A stretch of DNA of 64,000 bases from Pricia antarctica (GCA_011050085.1 DRGL01000048.1:1-64000); one strand, 5' to 3'; shown: positions 52,370 through 61,785, counted from the stretch's first letter. Made by a program: numbers and translations. The notes: a model not told the origin generated them from the letters alone.

Positions 52370-52738
52370 TTACCTAGTACAATTGGCGGTCCAAGTTTTG
52401 CCGTCAATGGTGTAAAGAATATCAACACTGTTTGCATCAATGTTGATGGCTCCATCAGTGCTAATCAATGTATTTTGATTCTTTTCCATCGTGATGCCCG
52501 TAATGCTTGGGATATCATTTGAAAAGTCAAATGTATAATTGTTTCCTACTTTAACCACGGTCACTTGACCTTCGTCCGTTGAAGTCTCGGTATTATTATC
52601 GGGATCGGAAAAACTAACGGAACCCTGATACTGTCCAACAAAGAGATTATCGTCCGCCGGATCATTATCATTGTCACAAGATGCCAGTAAGGCGACCGCA
52701 AAAAACATCATTCCAAAAATTTTCATAGTCTGTTTCAT
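52370..52738 (-). CDS. Small hypothetical lipoprotein
   Basis: This 122-residue protein has a lipoprotein signal (MKQTMKIFGMMFFAVALLASC, Cys21) and an Asp/Asn-rich linker. The mature domain of about 90 residues (FVGQYQGSVSF, GQVTVVKVGNNYTFDFSN, NTLISTDGAINID, YTIDGKTWTANCTR) is beta-rich and resembles the lipocalin-like small lipoproteins common in flavobacteria. An ATG at codon 5 is an alternative start. Anchored in a membrane; ligand unknown. Confidence 0.72.
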   Translation of the reverse strand: MKQTMKIFGMMFFAVALLASCDNDNDPADDNLFVGQYQGSVSFSDPDNNTETSTDEGQVTVVKVGNNYTFDFSNDIPSITGITMEKNQNTLISTDGAINIDANSVDILYTIDGKTWTANCTR

Positions 52739-53189
52739 AATTAGATTTAATTTTAAAATTTATGGGAGCAAAGCTAATTCGTCTTAAACTAGTTATATAC
52801 GGAATTATGAAAATATTATAGGGCAGAGAGCGATTGCACTAATAATCTTTTGAATTGCGTTCCCCGTGATTGTTATCTAGCAGATACAACTTAGAGTACA
52901 TATTAATGCGGTGGAAATTGGTTAACGTTCGGATGCCAGACCACTGCAATTATACCTACAACATTTTTAATGCGAACATTGAAATAGATTCCTACCTACG
53001 ATTTCTAGTACATACTCATCCTATATAGAGTAAAAATAGAAGCGATTCGGTCTAATCGCTTACACTAACAAAGTTAATTTTATAGATATTGGGGAAAACA
53101 AAGTTTTGTCCTACTAGAGCACGAAACCTTAAAAATGGATAAGCTGGAAAAATAAAAAGTTAGGCTTTTAAACTATAAAAACACAAGAC
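52739..53189. other. 451-base intergenic region
   Basis: Contains no protein-like frame; a 40-codon frame starting near 52907 has random composition. It should contain divergent promoters for 52370-52738 and 53190-53528, but no exact promoter match was found. Confidence 0.35.
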
Positions 53190-53528
53190 ATGAAAAATAA
53201 TGAAACAAAGCACGAAACGGAATACATAAAGGAATATCAGGAATTGGGCTTTACCGATAATTTTAGAATTGCCGATGGAAAGTTGATCTCGGGTGAAACT
53301 GGTACCTCTTACCAAGAAACAGAATTAAAAATAATGGGCGAAAATCGCTTTGAAGGTATTAGCAACCCTTCTGACCTTTCCATACTCTATGCCATCGAGG
53401 CAAAAGATGGTACAAAGGGAACATTAGTAACGGCATACGGTCCAGATGCCGATGTATCTGAGTATGAATTTTTAAAGAAAGTTCCAGAGGCGAAAGCAGA
53501 TGAAAGAGTTGACGAACCTATGCAGTGA
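53190..53528 (+). CDS. Conserved hypothetical protein (often mislabelled PRPP synthetase)
   Basis: This 112-residue soluble protein has YIKEYQELGFTDNFRIADGK near the start and RFEGISNPSDLSILYAIEAKDGTKGTLV in the middle, the pattern of a small Bacteroidota family in which the RFEG-x-(S/T)(N/D)P-x-D motif is constant. Members are labelled phosphoribosylpyrophosphate synthetase in some databases without any sequence basis I can see: no PRPP-binding loop is present. The C-terminus is acidic and probably disordered. A strong terminator follows. Confidence 0.7.
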   Translation: MKNNETKHETEYIKEYQELGFTDNFRIADGKLISGETGTSYQETELKIMGENRFEGISNPSDLSILYAIEAKDGTKGTLVTAYGPDADVSEYEFLKKVPEAKADERVDEPMQ

Positions 53529-53552
53529 AATTCTGTGTATGCATTTTGATAA

Positions 53553-53583
53553 AAAAAAGTCCGACTTAAAATCGGACTTTTTT
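53553..53583. terminator. Bidirectional terminator
   Basis: A 12-bp stem (53553-53564 with 53572-53583) with a 7-base loop, A-run left and T-run right, between a small hypothetical gene and the convergent GH13 gene. Confidence 0.88.
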
Positions 53584-53617
53584 ATTTTGATTTCCCAATG
53601 TTGAGAATAATATGCTC

Positions 53618-55432
53618 CTATAGCGTGTAGATTTGACAGCTATAACCGGGAATGTTTACACTACCGGTCCATGGCTTATCATCGGTTTCAGCTTCCGATA
53701 ATTTAATGTCGTCAACCTGTATATCAGAGAAACTATCGTCGTAGCCTTTCCAACTACTATCAAAGCGGATTTTCCATTCTTGTTTTTCTTCCAATCCGAT
53801 ACCATAATCAGTGAAATCTTGGTTGCTAAAATTGAACACCATCAACACGGGTTCACCGCCACCACGGACAAAAGATAGAATTTTAGTTTCGTTATTGAAA
53901 TGCCCAATCTTAATTTCCTGCTCGCGGAGTCCGAATGATCTTTCGACCTTTCCAGTTCTCAGGGCAACAACATCGCTCACCAATTTCTGAATGCCTTTGT
54001 TCCTTTCGTGCTTTTTCCAATCGAGACCTTCGGAATCCTTAAAATATTCATCCTCTATAAACTCCTGCCCTTGAAATAACATTGGAATTCCCGGTGCAGT
54101 CAGCGTTAAAACGATACCGAGTATCGCCCGTTTCTTGGCAAAATCACTCTCTGCATCACCCGGCTGAATCTCCTCCGGCACCCTTGCTTTTCCATTGGCC
54201 ACTTCATCGTGTGATTCCGTATAGACAATGCGCCTGAATACATCGTTACTATACGAAAACTCTAAAGCATCGACAATCTTCTGAAGGTCTCTTCCGTCAT
54301 CGCTGGTATTTATTAAAAGCTCTCTTACAGGATGTACAAAATTCATATCCCATTGACTACCATATCCTAGACCGTTATCTTCCGGATGGTCGGTAACAAT
54401 GCTATGTCCTTTTAAATCTTCGGCGATAGTCAGTACATTCGGGTATTTTTCATTCAGTTCAGCATTTATATCCCGCATAAGGATATTGCCTTCCTCAATT
54501 ACCGTATCATAACCCAATCCACCGCCTTCGAACCGAATGTATGAGGTGGCATCCATACGAAGTCCGTCACATCTATACTTTTCTACCCACATCAAAGCGT
54601 TATCCCTCAAGTATCGCCTTACCTCAGGCCTACCATAATCTGGTCTGGTATCGCCCCATGGTGTTTCACTACGATGATCGTTGTAAAAGTAGATACCCCC
54701 CTTATCGTTATCGCTCCATCCATCGAATTGCCAAAGATCCACATCCGACGGACCGAAGTGATTGTAGACAACATCCATAATGACCGCTATTCCCTTCGCA
54801 TGCGCTTCCCTAATCAATTTGGCAAGACCATCGGGCCCACCATAATCTTGTTCAATGGCGAAAGGATGCGCTGGATTATATCCCCAGGAAATACCTCCGG
54901 CAAACTCCGCCACGGGTAATAATTCAATGCAGTTTATGCCAAGCCCCTGTAAATAAGGTAGTTTTTCAATAACATCATCGAACGTACCCACTTCATCCTT
55001 CTTTTTTCGATTGAAAGTTCCGACATGTAGCTCGTAGATGACCAATTCGTTCCAGTGGGGCATTTGAAATTCGTCATCCCCCCAATCAAAATCCAAAGAT
55101 CGAATGATTGAATTACCATTACTATTGGTTACTTCGAAGGCATACGGATCGTTTCGTTGAAAAGTCTTTCCATCATTGTGAATCAGATACTTGTATTCAT
55201 CACCGGCCTTTGCTTCTTCCGAGGTAGCGGCCCAATAACCATTATCTTCTTTCGAGAGCTCAAAAACATCCTCTTTCCAATCGTTGAAATCACCTACTAC
55301 AAAAACCTTCTCAGCATGCGGTGCCCAAACGCGAAAAGTGGTCGAATCTTCATTGAGTATCGCCCCCATGCCATCAGATTTTTTGATGGTCATATCCATA
55401 TCTTTCAAAGTCTCTAATTTCTGCTTTGTCAT
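53618..55432 (-). CDS. GH13 family alpha-glucan enzyme (CBM48 plus amylase domain)
   Basis: Read from the ATG at 55432 (MTKQKLETLKD), giving 604 residues; the longer frame adds an unrelated start. A CBM48 domain (about 24-110: FRVWAPHAEKVFVVGDFNDW) precedes a GH13 barrel with the four motifs: DVVYNH (220-225), RMDA with nucleophile D294, IAED with acid E338, and SHDE with D409. The C-terminal beta domain follows. The architecture fits branching enzyme or the related trehalohydrolase/debranching types; the linker after D294 is not decisive. It is cytoplasmic. No glycogen synthase is nearby. Confidence 0.85.
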   Translation of the reverse strand: MTKQKLETLKDMDMTIKKSDGMGAILNEDSTTFRVWAPHAEKVFVVGDFNDWKEDVFELSKEDNGYWAATSEEAKAGDEYKYLIHNDGKTFQRNDPYAFEVTNSNGNSIIRSLDFDWGDDEFQMPHWNELVIYELHVGTFNRKKKDEVGTFDDVIEKLPYLQGLGINCIELLPVAEFAGGISWGYNPAHPFAIEQDYGGPDGLAKLIREAHAKGIAVIMDVVYNHFGPSDVDLWQFDGWSDNDKGGIYFYNDHRSETPWGDTRPDYGRPEVRRYLRDNALMWVEKYRCDGLRMDATSYIRFEGGGLGYDTVIEEGNILMRDINAELNEKYPNVLTIAEDLKGHSIVTDHPEDNGLGYGSQWDMNFVHPVRELLINTSDDGRDLQKIVDALEFSYSNDVFRRIVYTESHDEVANGKARVPEEIQPGDAESDFAKKRAILGIVLTLTAPGIPMLFQGQEFIEDEYFKDSEGLDWKKHERNKGIQKLVSDVVALRTGKVERSFGLREQEIKIGHFNNETKILSFVRGGGEPVLMVFNFSNQDFTDYGIGLEEKQEWKIRFDSSWKGYDDSFSDIQVDDIKLSEAETDDKPWTGSVNIPGYSCQIYTL

Positions 55433-55681
55433 AGTATTTTTTTTTAAAATCATGCTAAAGTATTCGTGAAATGGCTCGGATCGTATCTCTAAAAAGCTAA
55501 TTGTTAACTTTAACATTCAGTGCATTGAAATAGGGGATTATAAACTGACTCCTATAACCTATGTAATACCTTTAGATTTCGCTACTAGCCCTGCCTGTTC
55601 GCAAAACAATGAGATGTTACGACTTCTTACTTTTACAGCTTTACAGCCTAGCCTCATTGTTAATAACATTCAAATTGGAAA

Positions 55682-55714
55682 TTGTCCAATATTTAGGATA
55701 TTTTCCTAAATTTG
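55682..55714 (+). promoter_or_regulatory. Promoter of the umuD-like/umuC operon overlapped by a palindrome
   Basis: TTG at 55682-55684, a 22-base spacer and TAAATTTG at 55707-55714 (exact TAnnTTTG). An 8-bp perfect inverted repeat, ATTTAGGA (55691-55698) with TCCTAAAT (55704-55711), covers most of the spacer and half of the -7 element. A protein bound there would block transcription, so it is a candidate operator for damage-inducible control. Confidence 0.6.
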
Positions 55715-55725
55715 AATAAATTCTA

Positions 55726-56106
55726 ATGAAAGCGGCTATGATGAATGTAACAACTGTACTATCCATACAAAAATCGGACAAGAACTATCGGGTTGAACGC
55801 CCAACGCAAACGGGTTTTTCTAGTCCTGCAACCCACTACAACGAGCCGAGGATTGATTTAAACTCCGCACTAGTTGTCAATGCTTCCTCAACCTTCTTTA
55901 TTAGGGTCTCGGATGATGCCTTTCAGGATTTTGAAATATTGGAAAATGATGTTTTGATTATCGATAAATCATTGGTACCCAAGAACAATCAGATTGTAAT
56001 GGCTATTGAGGATGATACATTTCAGGTAGTACGCATCGATGAGCGAAATACGTCACAAATAATTCTTTGGGGCGTAATCACACATATTATCAAATCTGTT
56101 CTATGA
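55726..56106 (+). CDS. UmuD-like protein lacking the Ser-Lys dyad
   Basis: This 126-residue protein matches UmuD over its length: [18 protein letters not shown] (29-46), [12 protein letters not shown] (55-66), [11 protein letters not shown] (73-83), and the end [12 protein letters not shown]. In UmuD the serine lies in ASGDSM (S60) and the lysine in FTVKK (K97). Here the matching positions are A65 and V102, and the C24-G25 cleavage site is T29-G30. So it cannot cleave itself and probably works like a fixed UmuD' or a plain partner of UmuC. It overlaps umuC by 4 bases (ATGA), giving coupled translation. Confidence 0.85.
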   Translation: MKAAMMNVTTVLSIQKSDKNYRVERPTQTGFSSPATHYNEPRIDLNSALVVNASSTFFIRVSDDAFQDFEILENDVLIIDKSLVPKNNQIVMAIEDDTFQVVRIDERNTSQIILWGVITHIIKSVL

Positions 56107-57386
56107 TAGCACTGGTAGATTGCAACAGTTTCTATGCTTCCTGCGAACAGGTCTTTAGACCAGATTTACGCAACAGACCGGTAGTGGTATTGAGCAACAA
56201 TGATGGTTGTATCATCGCAGCAAATAAAGAGGCAAAAGCATTGACCGATATACCTATGTTTCAGCCCATCTTCAAAATTCGAAATTTACTGGATAAAAGC
56301 GACGTCACTTATTTTTCATCCAATTACACCCTATATAGCGATATGTCAAGACGGGTGATGGATACGCTGGGCATGTTCTCCCCTATCGTTGAAGAATATA
56401 GTATTGATGAGAGCTTTGTAGACTTAACTTTGTATGGAAAAAACCAACTTCAGGACTTAGCACAAACCATTAAAAATACCGTGCATAAAAATACCGGCAT
56501 ACCCGTCGGAGTCGGTATTGCCAAAACGAAGTCCCTTGCAAAGTTGGCCAATAAATTCGCCAAAAAAATTGTAAAGAATGACAATGTGTATGTGGTGGAT
56601 TCCGAGGCTAAACGCATCCATCTATTGCAACAAACCAAGGTTAAGGATATTTGGGGAATCGGTAAGAAGCATGCGCTACGCCTCGAGCGTATTCAAATAA
56701 AGACCGCACTCGATTTCGCGAATATGCCTGTAGCCTGGGTACGAAAAGAAATGACCGTAATCGGAGAACGGCTTTGGCGTGAACTTAACGGTATTCCATG
56801 TTTGATTCTTGTGACCAAGCCAGAGGCCAAGAAAGGAATAGGCACAGCAAAATCCTTCGGATTTAAATTGACCGATTATGGTCTAATTGAAGAGGCATGT
56901 AGTTATTATGTAGCCGAAGTCGCAGACTTATTGAGACAACAGCAAAGCGCAACTTCGCTCATCGAGATTTCGCTACAGACCAATCAACATAGTGCCATCG
57001 ACAAACAGTACCGCAATAAAATTCAGATTACATTAGACACCCCTACCGATAGCACCATAAAGTTGACCAAAGAAGCTTTAATAGGATTAAAAAAAATTTA
57101 TAAGGCTGGATTTCGGTACAAAAAAGTAGGCGTCAATCTACTCCACATTGTCAAGCGAAGCGAAATACAAACCAATCTCTTCGCAACGCCCCATAAAAGC
57201 GAAAGCGATGCGATAACCCAGACTATTGATACATTAAATAGCCGATTCGGGAAAAACAAAATCAAGCTTGCTACCGTGGGGAATAGGGAAAAGGAATGGG
57301 CCCTGATTAAAGAACATAGAAGCCCTAGGTTTACAACGCAGTGGAATGAGCTATTAACTATTGGGGGGCAAACAGGAAATCGATAA
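56103..57386 (+). CDS. umuC: Y-family DNA polymerase V subunit UmuC
   Basis: Read from the ATG at 56103, giving 427 residues; family members begin [15 protein letters not shown]. It has D6 of the first metal motif, [16 protein letters not shown] with catalytic D102 and E103, the helix-hairpin-helix region [14 protein letters not shown], and a C-terminal UmuC-specific domain. It performs error-prone lesion bypass. It overlaps the UmuD-like gene by 4 bases. No RecA or LexA gene is in the window. Confidence 0.92.
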   Translation: MIALVDCNSFYASCEQVFRPDLRNRPVVVLSNNDGCIIAANKEAKALTDIPMFQPIFKIRNLLDKSDVTYFSSNYTLYSDMSRRVMDTLGMFSPIVEEYSIDESFVDLTLYGKNQLQDLAQTIKNTVHKNTGIPVGVGIAKTKSLAKLANKFAKKIVKNDNVYVVDSEAKRIHLLQQTKVKDIWGIGKKHALRLERIQIKTALDFANMPVAWVRKEMTVIGERLWRELNGIPCLILVTKPEAKKGIGTAKSFGFKLTDYGLIEEACSYYVAEVADLLRQQQSATSLIEISLQTNQHSAIDKQYRNKIQITLDTPTDSTIKLTKEALIGLKKIYKAGFRYKKVGVNLLHIVKRSEIQTNLFATPHKSESDAITQTIDTLNSRFGKNKIKLATVGNREKEWALIKEHRSPRFTTQWNELLTIGGQTGNR

Positions 57387-57790
57387 TCGTACCAATATAC
57401 AGACACAGTCGATGGAACATATTATTAACGATTATATAACTTCCGAAAATGCATTGCAGGCAAAAGGATTGATAGCCGAATAAATCACATATTTAACTAA
57501 AGTGCATTTAACAAAGTTATTTAAATCGCTAGGCATGAATTGTTTCGAAAATCATATCAAATATTCTAAATCGTGGAGTTCGATCTTGAGATTTAGGGAT
57601 AGATGATTTGGATGAAAGGGTTCACTACTATCTCAACTTTTAAATAGGTACTGTTCGAGGTTCTTGCAAAACAAGGTAGCCGTTTTGACCCTTTGTTAGG
57701 CTAATGTGCAGCCAGCTAGCCATTGCGCTAATTTTTTGCTATATAGCATGCATAAAAGGAATAATCGCTGAGTACTTTTATAAAAAAAAC
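57387..57790. other. 404-base intergenic region
   Basis: A 23-codon frame starting at 57414 has a plausible composition but no other support. The upstream extension of the next frame (57704-57790) encodes a hydrophobic stretch that is not continuous with the hydrophilic protein that follows, and is not taken as coding. No clear terminator for umuC was found. Confidence 0.35.
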
Positions 57791-58084
57791 ATGGATAACA
57801 AAAAGAAAGAGTCACAACCTGCGGATATGCATTCAGACGGAGTTCATTTCGATTCAGATATTTTAGAGAGCAAACGCAACGAATCAGCAAGGGCCAGTGA
57901 TGCAAAGGAAGATACTTCGGAAAACCTAAAGTCCGACAGTTCGGCGACGAATTCAAAAGATAAGGAAGATAAGAAAGACGAAAACGGTCAAACTACTGCT
58001 AAAAAGGACGAGCAAAAGATAATCGATGATATGGAGGGCGGTTATAATAGGGACGCTCCTATAAATGATAAAAATAATTCTTAA
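57791..58084 (+). CDS. Disordered hydrophilic protein
   Basis: Read from the ATG at 57791 (MDNKKKESQPADMHSDG), giving 97 residues; the frame is open further upstream but starts a different, hydrophobic sequence. The product is dominated by Lys, Asp, Glu, Ser and Asn and has hardly any hydrophobic residues, so it is predicted to be disordered, as in stress-associated hydrophilins. A strong terminator follows. Function unknown. Confidence 0.6.
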   Translation: MDNKKKESQPADMHSDGVHFDSDILESKRNESARASDAKEDTSENLKSDSSATNSKDKEDKKDENGQTTAKKDEQKIIDDMEGGYNRDAPINDKNNS

Positions 58085-58100
58085 ATTTTTGGTGATATTA

Positions 58101-58126
58101 GGGCGTCCATCCGGACGCCCTTTTTT
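58101..58126 (+). terminator. Intrinsic terminator
   Basis: An 8-bp GC-rich stem (58101-58108 with 58113-58120), a 4-base loop and six T residues, 16 bases after the stop of the disordered-protein gene and 14 bases before the next ATG. Confidence 0.92.
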
Positions 58127-58140
58127 GTTACTAGTGTACG

Positions 58141-59898
58141 ATGATCGAACCTAAAAAATTAGCTATCGTTGGTGGCGGACCGAGAGGTCTGGCTGCACTC
58201 GAGAGCATATATTGTAGCCTAGTTGCTAAGGGCATTCCCAACATTTTGAAAACCCAACTTTTCGAGGCGCGTCAACTTCCGGGTGCGGGTCTTGTATACG
58301 ATATCTCACAACCAGATACCAATTGGCTAAATTTTTCGCAGAGGGCACTGACCTTGGCGAAGAGAGATCGAGTTAAATGTGAGTTTCTGGTTATACCTGA
58401 ATTCCCTTCTTATCATGATTGGTCAGGATACATTGAAAGTAAAGACTCCTGTCTTTTGCCGGACACTTTTCCTTTGCGTTCAACTTTGGGAAAGTACCTG
58501 AATGAACGTTTTGAATCCATTGCGTATGTACTTAAAAAAGCGCAATTACTTGAAGTGATACTAATTGAGGTAATGGAAACGGAATGGAATAACGAAAACT
58601 TTAGAATTATTGCCAAAGATGGCACCGTATACAATGCAGATGAGTTGGTATTGACCATTGGACATCAGCCCACTAAGCATTCCGAGCAGATGGTACAGTG
58701 GATTGCCTATAACCGCGAAAATTCTTCGGTAGACCTTTTTACCGACCCCTACCCGGTCGAAAGAGTTTTAAGTTCAGATGTTTTGACACCCGGGAGTGTG
58801 GTCGCACTCAGAGGTTTTGGCTTGGCAATGATTGACATGATGCGTGCCTTGACCATTGGTCTTGGGGGGAAATTTAGAACCACTGATGCGTCTACAAAGG
58901 AATTAACGTATGTCAAAAGTGGGCGGGAGCCTTTTAGGATTATTCCATTTTCCCTTGACGGATTGCCCATGTCTCCAAAACCCTTAAATTCAGAAATTGA
59001 CCATTGGTTTTTACCTACCGAATCCGAAAAGGTAATCTTTGGAAACCAAATCCGCACCATAGCCAAAGAAGGTGAATCTAGTAGTCCTCTATTTATAATA
59101 GAAGCCATATCCACTATAATCCTTCGCGTTTACAAAGGGCTTGGAGACAAAGCGGCAATCAAGACCTGCAGTGATGATGAATTAATCTCCGTCATCATCG
59201 CCTGGCTAAATAACAGCGATTTTGAACATCGCCTACTTATTGCGAAATCGGATTTACCATTGGATGTCATGAAGGCTTTTATTGGAATGGCCTGTGGTAC
59301 AAAATCGGCTAGCTTAGATTTTTGTATCGGACAAGTTTGGCGGCACTGCCAGCCCATTTTGTACAAATCGGTTTCGTTTTCGAACCTTAAGGATAATGTA
59401 ATCGCTGATATCATAGGACTTGACGAACGCCTAAAACGTTATTCGTATGGGCCGCCCGTAGAAAGCTTACAACAACTTCTTGCTTTGGTGGATGCAGAAA
59501 TCCTAGATTTAAAATTCATTGATAATCCGAATATCTCCACAACCAAAAAAGGATGGAAGCTTGCCACAAATAATGATAAAATAGTTGCGAATATTATGGT
59601 GAACTCGGTGTTAGACCCTGCTAAATTACTCGAAATGAACTCTTCCATAGTGCGCCATTTGCTCGAAGAGTCTTTAGTCAAGCCGGTTCATGGAAAACTG
59701 GGCATAAAGACCAAAAAAAACGCATGTGTGCAATTGGCGAAAGGTGAAGTAATACCTCTTGCCGTATTGGGCCGTTTGTCTAAAGGGACCATTGTCGGTG
59801 TAGATGCAGTATTACAATGTTTTGAAGATCGCGCCAATTTTTGGTCAAATGGAGTTTTCGAGCGAATTACTAACTTAAAAAAAGGGTCTAAAGTCTAG
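58141..59898 (+). CDS. FAD/NAD(P)-binding protein
   Basis: This 585-residue protein has an N-terminal Rossmann motif AIVGGGPRGLAALE (8-21) of the NAD_binding_9 type, then FEARQLPGAGLVYD (40-53) and TNWLNFSQRALTL. The G-x-G-P-R-G variant and GAGLVYD are typical of FAD-NAD(P)-binding proteins related to adenylyl cyclase-associated/HI0933-like flavoproteins, found in Bacteroidota and proteobacteria as single genes. The C-terminal 300 residues have no domain I recognise. The substrate is unknown. It starts directly after a terminator, so its promoter must lie inside or just after that hairpin. Confidence 0.8.
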   Translation: MIEPKKLAIVGGGPRGLAALESIYCSLVAKGIPNILKTQLFEARQLPGAGLVYDISQPDTNWLNFSQRALTLAKRDRVKCEFLVIPEFPSYHDWSGYIESKDSCLLPDTFPLRSTLGKYLNERFESIAYVLKKAQLLEVILIEVMETEWNNENFRIIAKDGTVYNADELVLTIGHQPTKHSEQMVQWIAYNRENSSVDLFTDPYPVERVLSSDVLTPGSVVALRGFGLAMIDMMRALTIGLGGKFRTTDASTKELTYVKSGREPFRIIPFSLDGLPMSPKPLNSEIDHWFLPTESEKVIFGNQIRTIAKEGESSSPLFIIEAISTIILRVYKGLGDKAAIKTCSDDELISVIIAWLNNSDFEHRLLIAKSDLPLDVMKAFIGMACGTKSASLDFCIGQVWRHCQPILYKSVSFSNLKDNVIADIIGLDERLKRYSYGPPVESLQQLLALVDAEILDLKFIDNPNISTTKKGWKLATNNDKIVANIMVNSVLDPAKLLEMNSSIVRHLLEESLVKPVHGKLGIKTKKNACVQLAKGEVIPLAVLGRLSKGTIVGVDAVLQCFEDRANFWSNGVFERITNLKKGSKV

Positions 59899-59991
59899 AA
59901 ACTGTGGATTATCATTCATTGAACTAAAACTTCATTTTTTTGTGGCATGACGCCCTCTTCACAGTAGTTACATTTACACAAAATATATATT

Positions 59992-60555
59992 ATGAAACTA
60001 GAGAACAAGAATATAGCAATATTAGCTACAGACGGTTTTGAAAAGTCTGAATTATTTGAACCATTAGAAAAATTGAAGGCTGAAGGTGCTACGGTACATA
60101 TAGTATCCCCAGAATTGGGCAGCATTAAAAGTTGGGATGTAGATGATTGGGGAGAGACTGTAGAAGTTGACAAGAAGTTATCGGAAGTAAAAGCTGATGA
60201 TTATCACAGTCTAGTTTTACCGGGTGGCGTTATTAATCCCGATAAACTTCGAATTAATGATACTGCCTTAGACTTTATTCGTGCTTTTTTTAAAGCCGGA
60301 AAGCCCGTTGCGGCGATTTGCCATGCACCATGGTTATTAATTAGTGCGGGTGTGATTGAAAATAGAAAAGTAACATCTTTTAAAAGTATTAAACAGGATG
60401 TAATCAACGCAGGCGCAAAATGGATGGATAAAGAAGTGGTTTGTGATCAAGCCCTTGTTACTAGCCGAAATCCTGATGATTTACCTGCTTTTATCGATAA
60501 GATTATTGAGGAAATCAGAGAAGGGAAACATGAAGGTCAAGTCGTTGACGCCTAA
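59992..60555 (+). CDS. DJ-1/PfpI family protein (type 1 glutamine amidotransferase-like)
   Basis: This 187-residue protein has the DJ-1/PfpI fold: E17 in TDGFEKSE, the nucleophile C110-H111 in VAAICHAPWLL, and VVCDQALVTSRNPDDLPAF toward the end. PfpI-type members act as glyoxalase III, deglycase or chaperone; general stress protein 18 of Bacillus is close in layout. Cytoplasmic. Its own terminator follows. It fits the stress-type neighbourhood. Confidence 0.88.
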   Translation: MKLENKNIAILATDGFEKSELFEPLEKLKAEGATVHIVSPELGSIKSWDVDDWGETVEVDKKLSEVKADDYHSLVLPGGVINPDKLRINDTALDFIRAFFKAGKPVAAICHAPWLLISAGVIENRKVTSFKSIKQDVINAGAKWMDKEVVCDQALVTSRNPDDLPAFIDKIIEEIREGKHEGQVVDA

Positions 60556-60581
60556 TATCGTTTGGACATAAGTATTACATT

Positions 60582-60614
60582 AATAACGCTCCTTTTAAGG
60601 AGCGTTATTTTTTT
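60582..60614 (+). terminator. Intrinsic terminator
   Basis: A 13-bp stem (60582-60594 with 60597-60609), a 2-base loop, and a T-run to 60614, after the PfpI-like gene. Confidence 0.92.
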
Positions 60615-60785
60615 AACAACCACGTAATCAGTAATTTTAGATTTAATATGTACTTTTTGAGTCAATTTCAATTGCCTTCGGTGCATTGACATTCAGCGAA
60701 TGGATTTAGATTTACCATTATTAGAAACTTAACGAAACTCGTTAAGAGACAAACTGGATAGCCAATAACGAATACCTCATACTAA

Positions 60786-61247
60786 ATGAAAGCCGTACAT
60801 ATCTATCTCGCCGATGACGATGCCGATGACCGCGAACTCTTTATAGATGCCCTTAATGAAATTCCAGTGCAGACCGAGGTTCAGGAATTTAGCAACGGTG
60901 TCGATTTAATGGATGCTCTCTTTTCCAAGACGGATTTACCAGATGCCGTATTTTTAGATTTACGTATGCCCCTTATGGATGGCTTTGAATGTCTAGCCGA
61001 CATAAGAAGCTTCCCTCAATTTTCCAAAATAAAAATTTTCGTGTATTCTACATCCTATCATGAAATGGAAGTGAATCAATTAAAGTCAGATGGAGCGGAT
61101 CATTATTTGCAAAAACCGAATTCGTTTCAACTTTTAAAATCCCTTTTATTCCAAAGTGTTACATTGTTGGAAAGTGAAACAAAAATGTGTGGGCCATCGT
61201 CTCAATTTATTCTTTCGGCAAAAACATCAGACTTAACCAACAGCTAA
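60786..61247 (+). CDS. Single-domain response regulator
   Basis: This 153-residue protein is a CheY-like receiver only: D10-D11-D12 pocket, phospho-acceptor D58 in VFLDLRMPLMDGFE, a Ser/Thr at VYSTSYHE and K in YLQKPNSF. A 30-residue tail after the domain has no known motif. Family members in flavobacteria often act with hybrid kinases or bacteriophytochrome-type sensors; none is encoded nearby, so it is an orphan. It may transmit phosphate to another partner. Confidence 0.87.
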   Translation: MKAVHIYLADDDADDRELFIDALNEIPVQTEVQEFSNGVDLMDALFSKTDLPDAVFLDLRMPLMDGFECLADIRSFPQFSKIKIFVYSTSYHEMEVNQLKSDGADHYLQKPNSFQLLKSLLFQSVTLLESETKMCGPSSQFILSAKTSDLTNS

Positions 61248-61368
61248 CTGTAATATATCAATTAGCATATTAATTTTTGGTTCATCAAAATTCACAAAAA
61301 AATGATTTACCAATTACCCAATTTGATGTAGTAGAATAGTATTGCTCTTTAAATAAATCACCAAAATA

Positions 61369-61512
61369 TTAAGCTTTACGAGATTTTTTTCGCTTTTTGT
61401 TCTTTACGAACTTATAGCCTAAATAAGCAAATTGTAGTCCTACAGCAATCATTTTAAATTTTCTACTGCGGAAGAGGGTTGAACCTAAACCGATTAAAGT
61501 TGATGTTTTCAT
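61369..61512 (-). CDS. 47-residue small basic protein
   Basis: ATG at 61512, TAA at 61369. A short glycine-containing start (MKTSTLIGLGSTLFRSRK), a hydrophobic segment (MIAVGLQFAYLGYKFV, residues 21-36) that can form one membrane helix, and a very basic end (KNKKRKKSRKA). The layout is not random, and I believe similar small proteins occur in other flavobacteria. The function is unknown. It is missed by length cut-offs. Confidence 0.6.
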   Translation of the reverse strand: MKTSTLIGLGSTLFRSRKFKMIAVGLQFAYLGYKFVKNKKRKKSRKA

Positions 61513-61785
61513 AGTGTTGATTTTTTATCTGTTAGTAGTTTGAAAATGGACTATAATTGGACTGTCCAGCAAACTATCGCCAATTTGCGAATATTTGATA
61601 CTTCACGATGACAAAATTGATTTATTAATTAGCCCATTACCGTATATCTCCTAAAAATACTTCATTACTGATAAACCTTTCCGCATGCTTTGGGGTTAAA
61701 AAAATTAATCAAATCAGAACACTTCCTTAATCACATCGCATTAGCCTTTCTCCGAATCGGGTCAAATACAAGGCGTTCAGATTGT

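Noticed and set aside
53190-53528. Annotation as phosphoribosylpyrophosphate synthetase
   Set aside because: The protein is 112 residues and has no PRPP-binding or kinase motif; the name appears to be a database error carried along.
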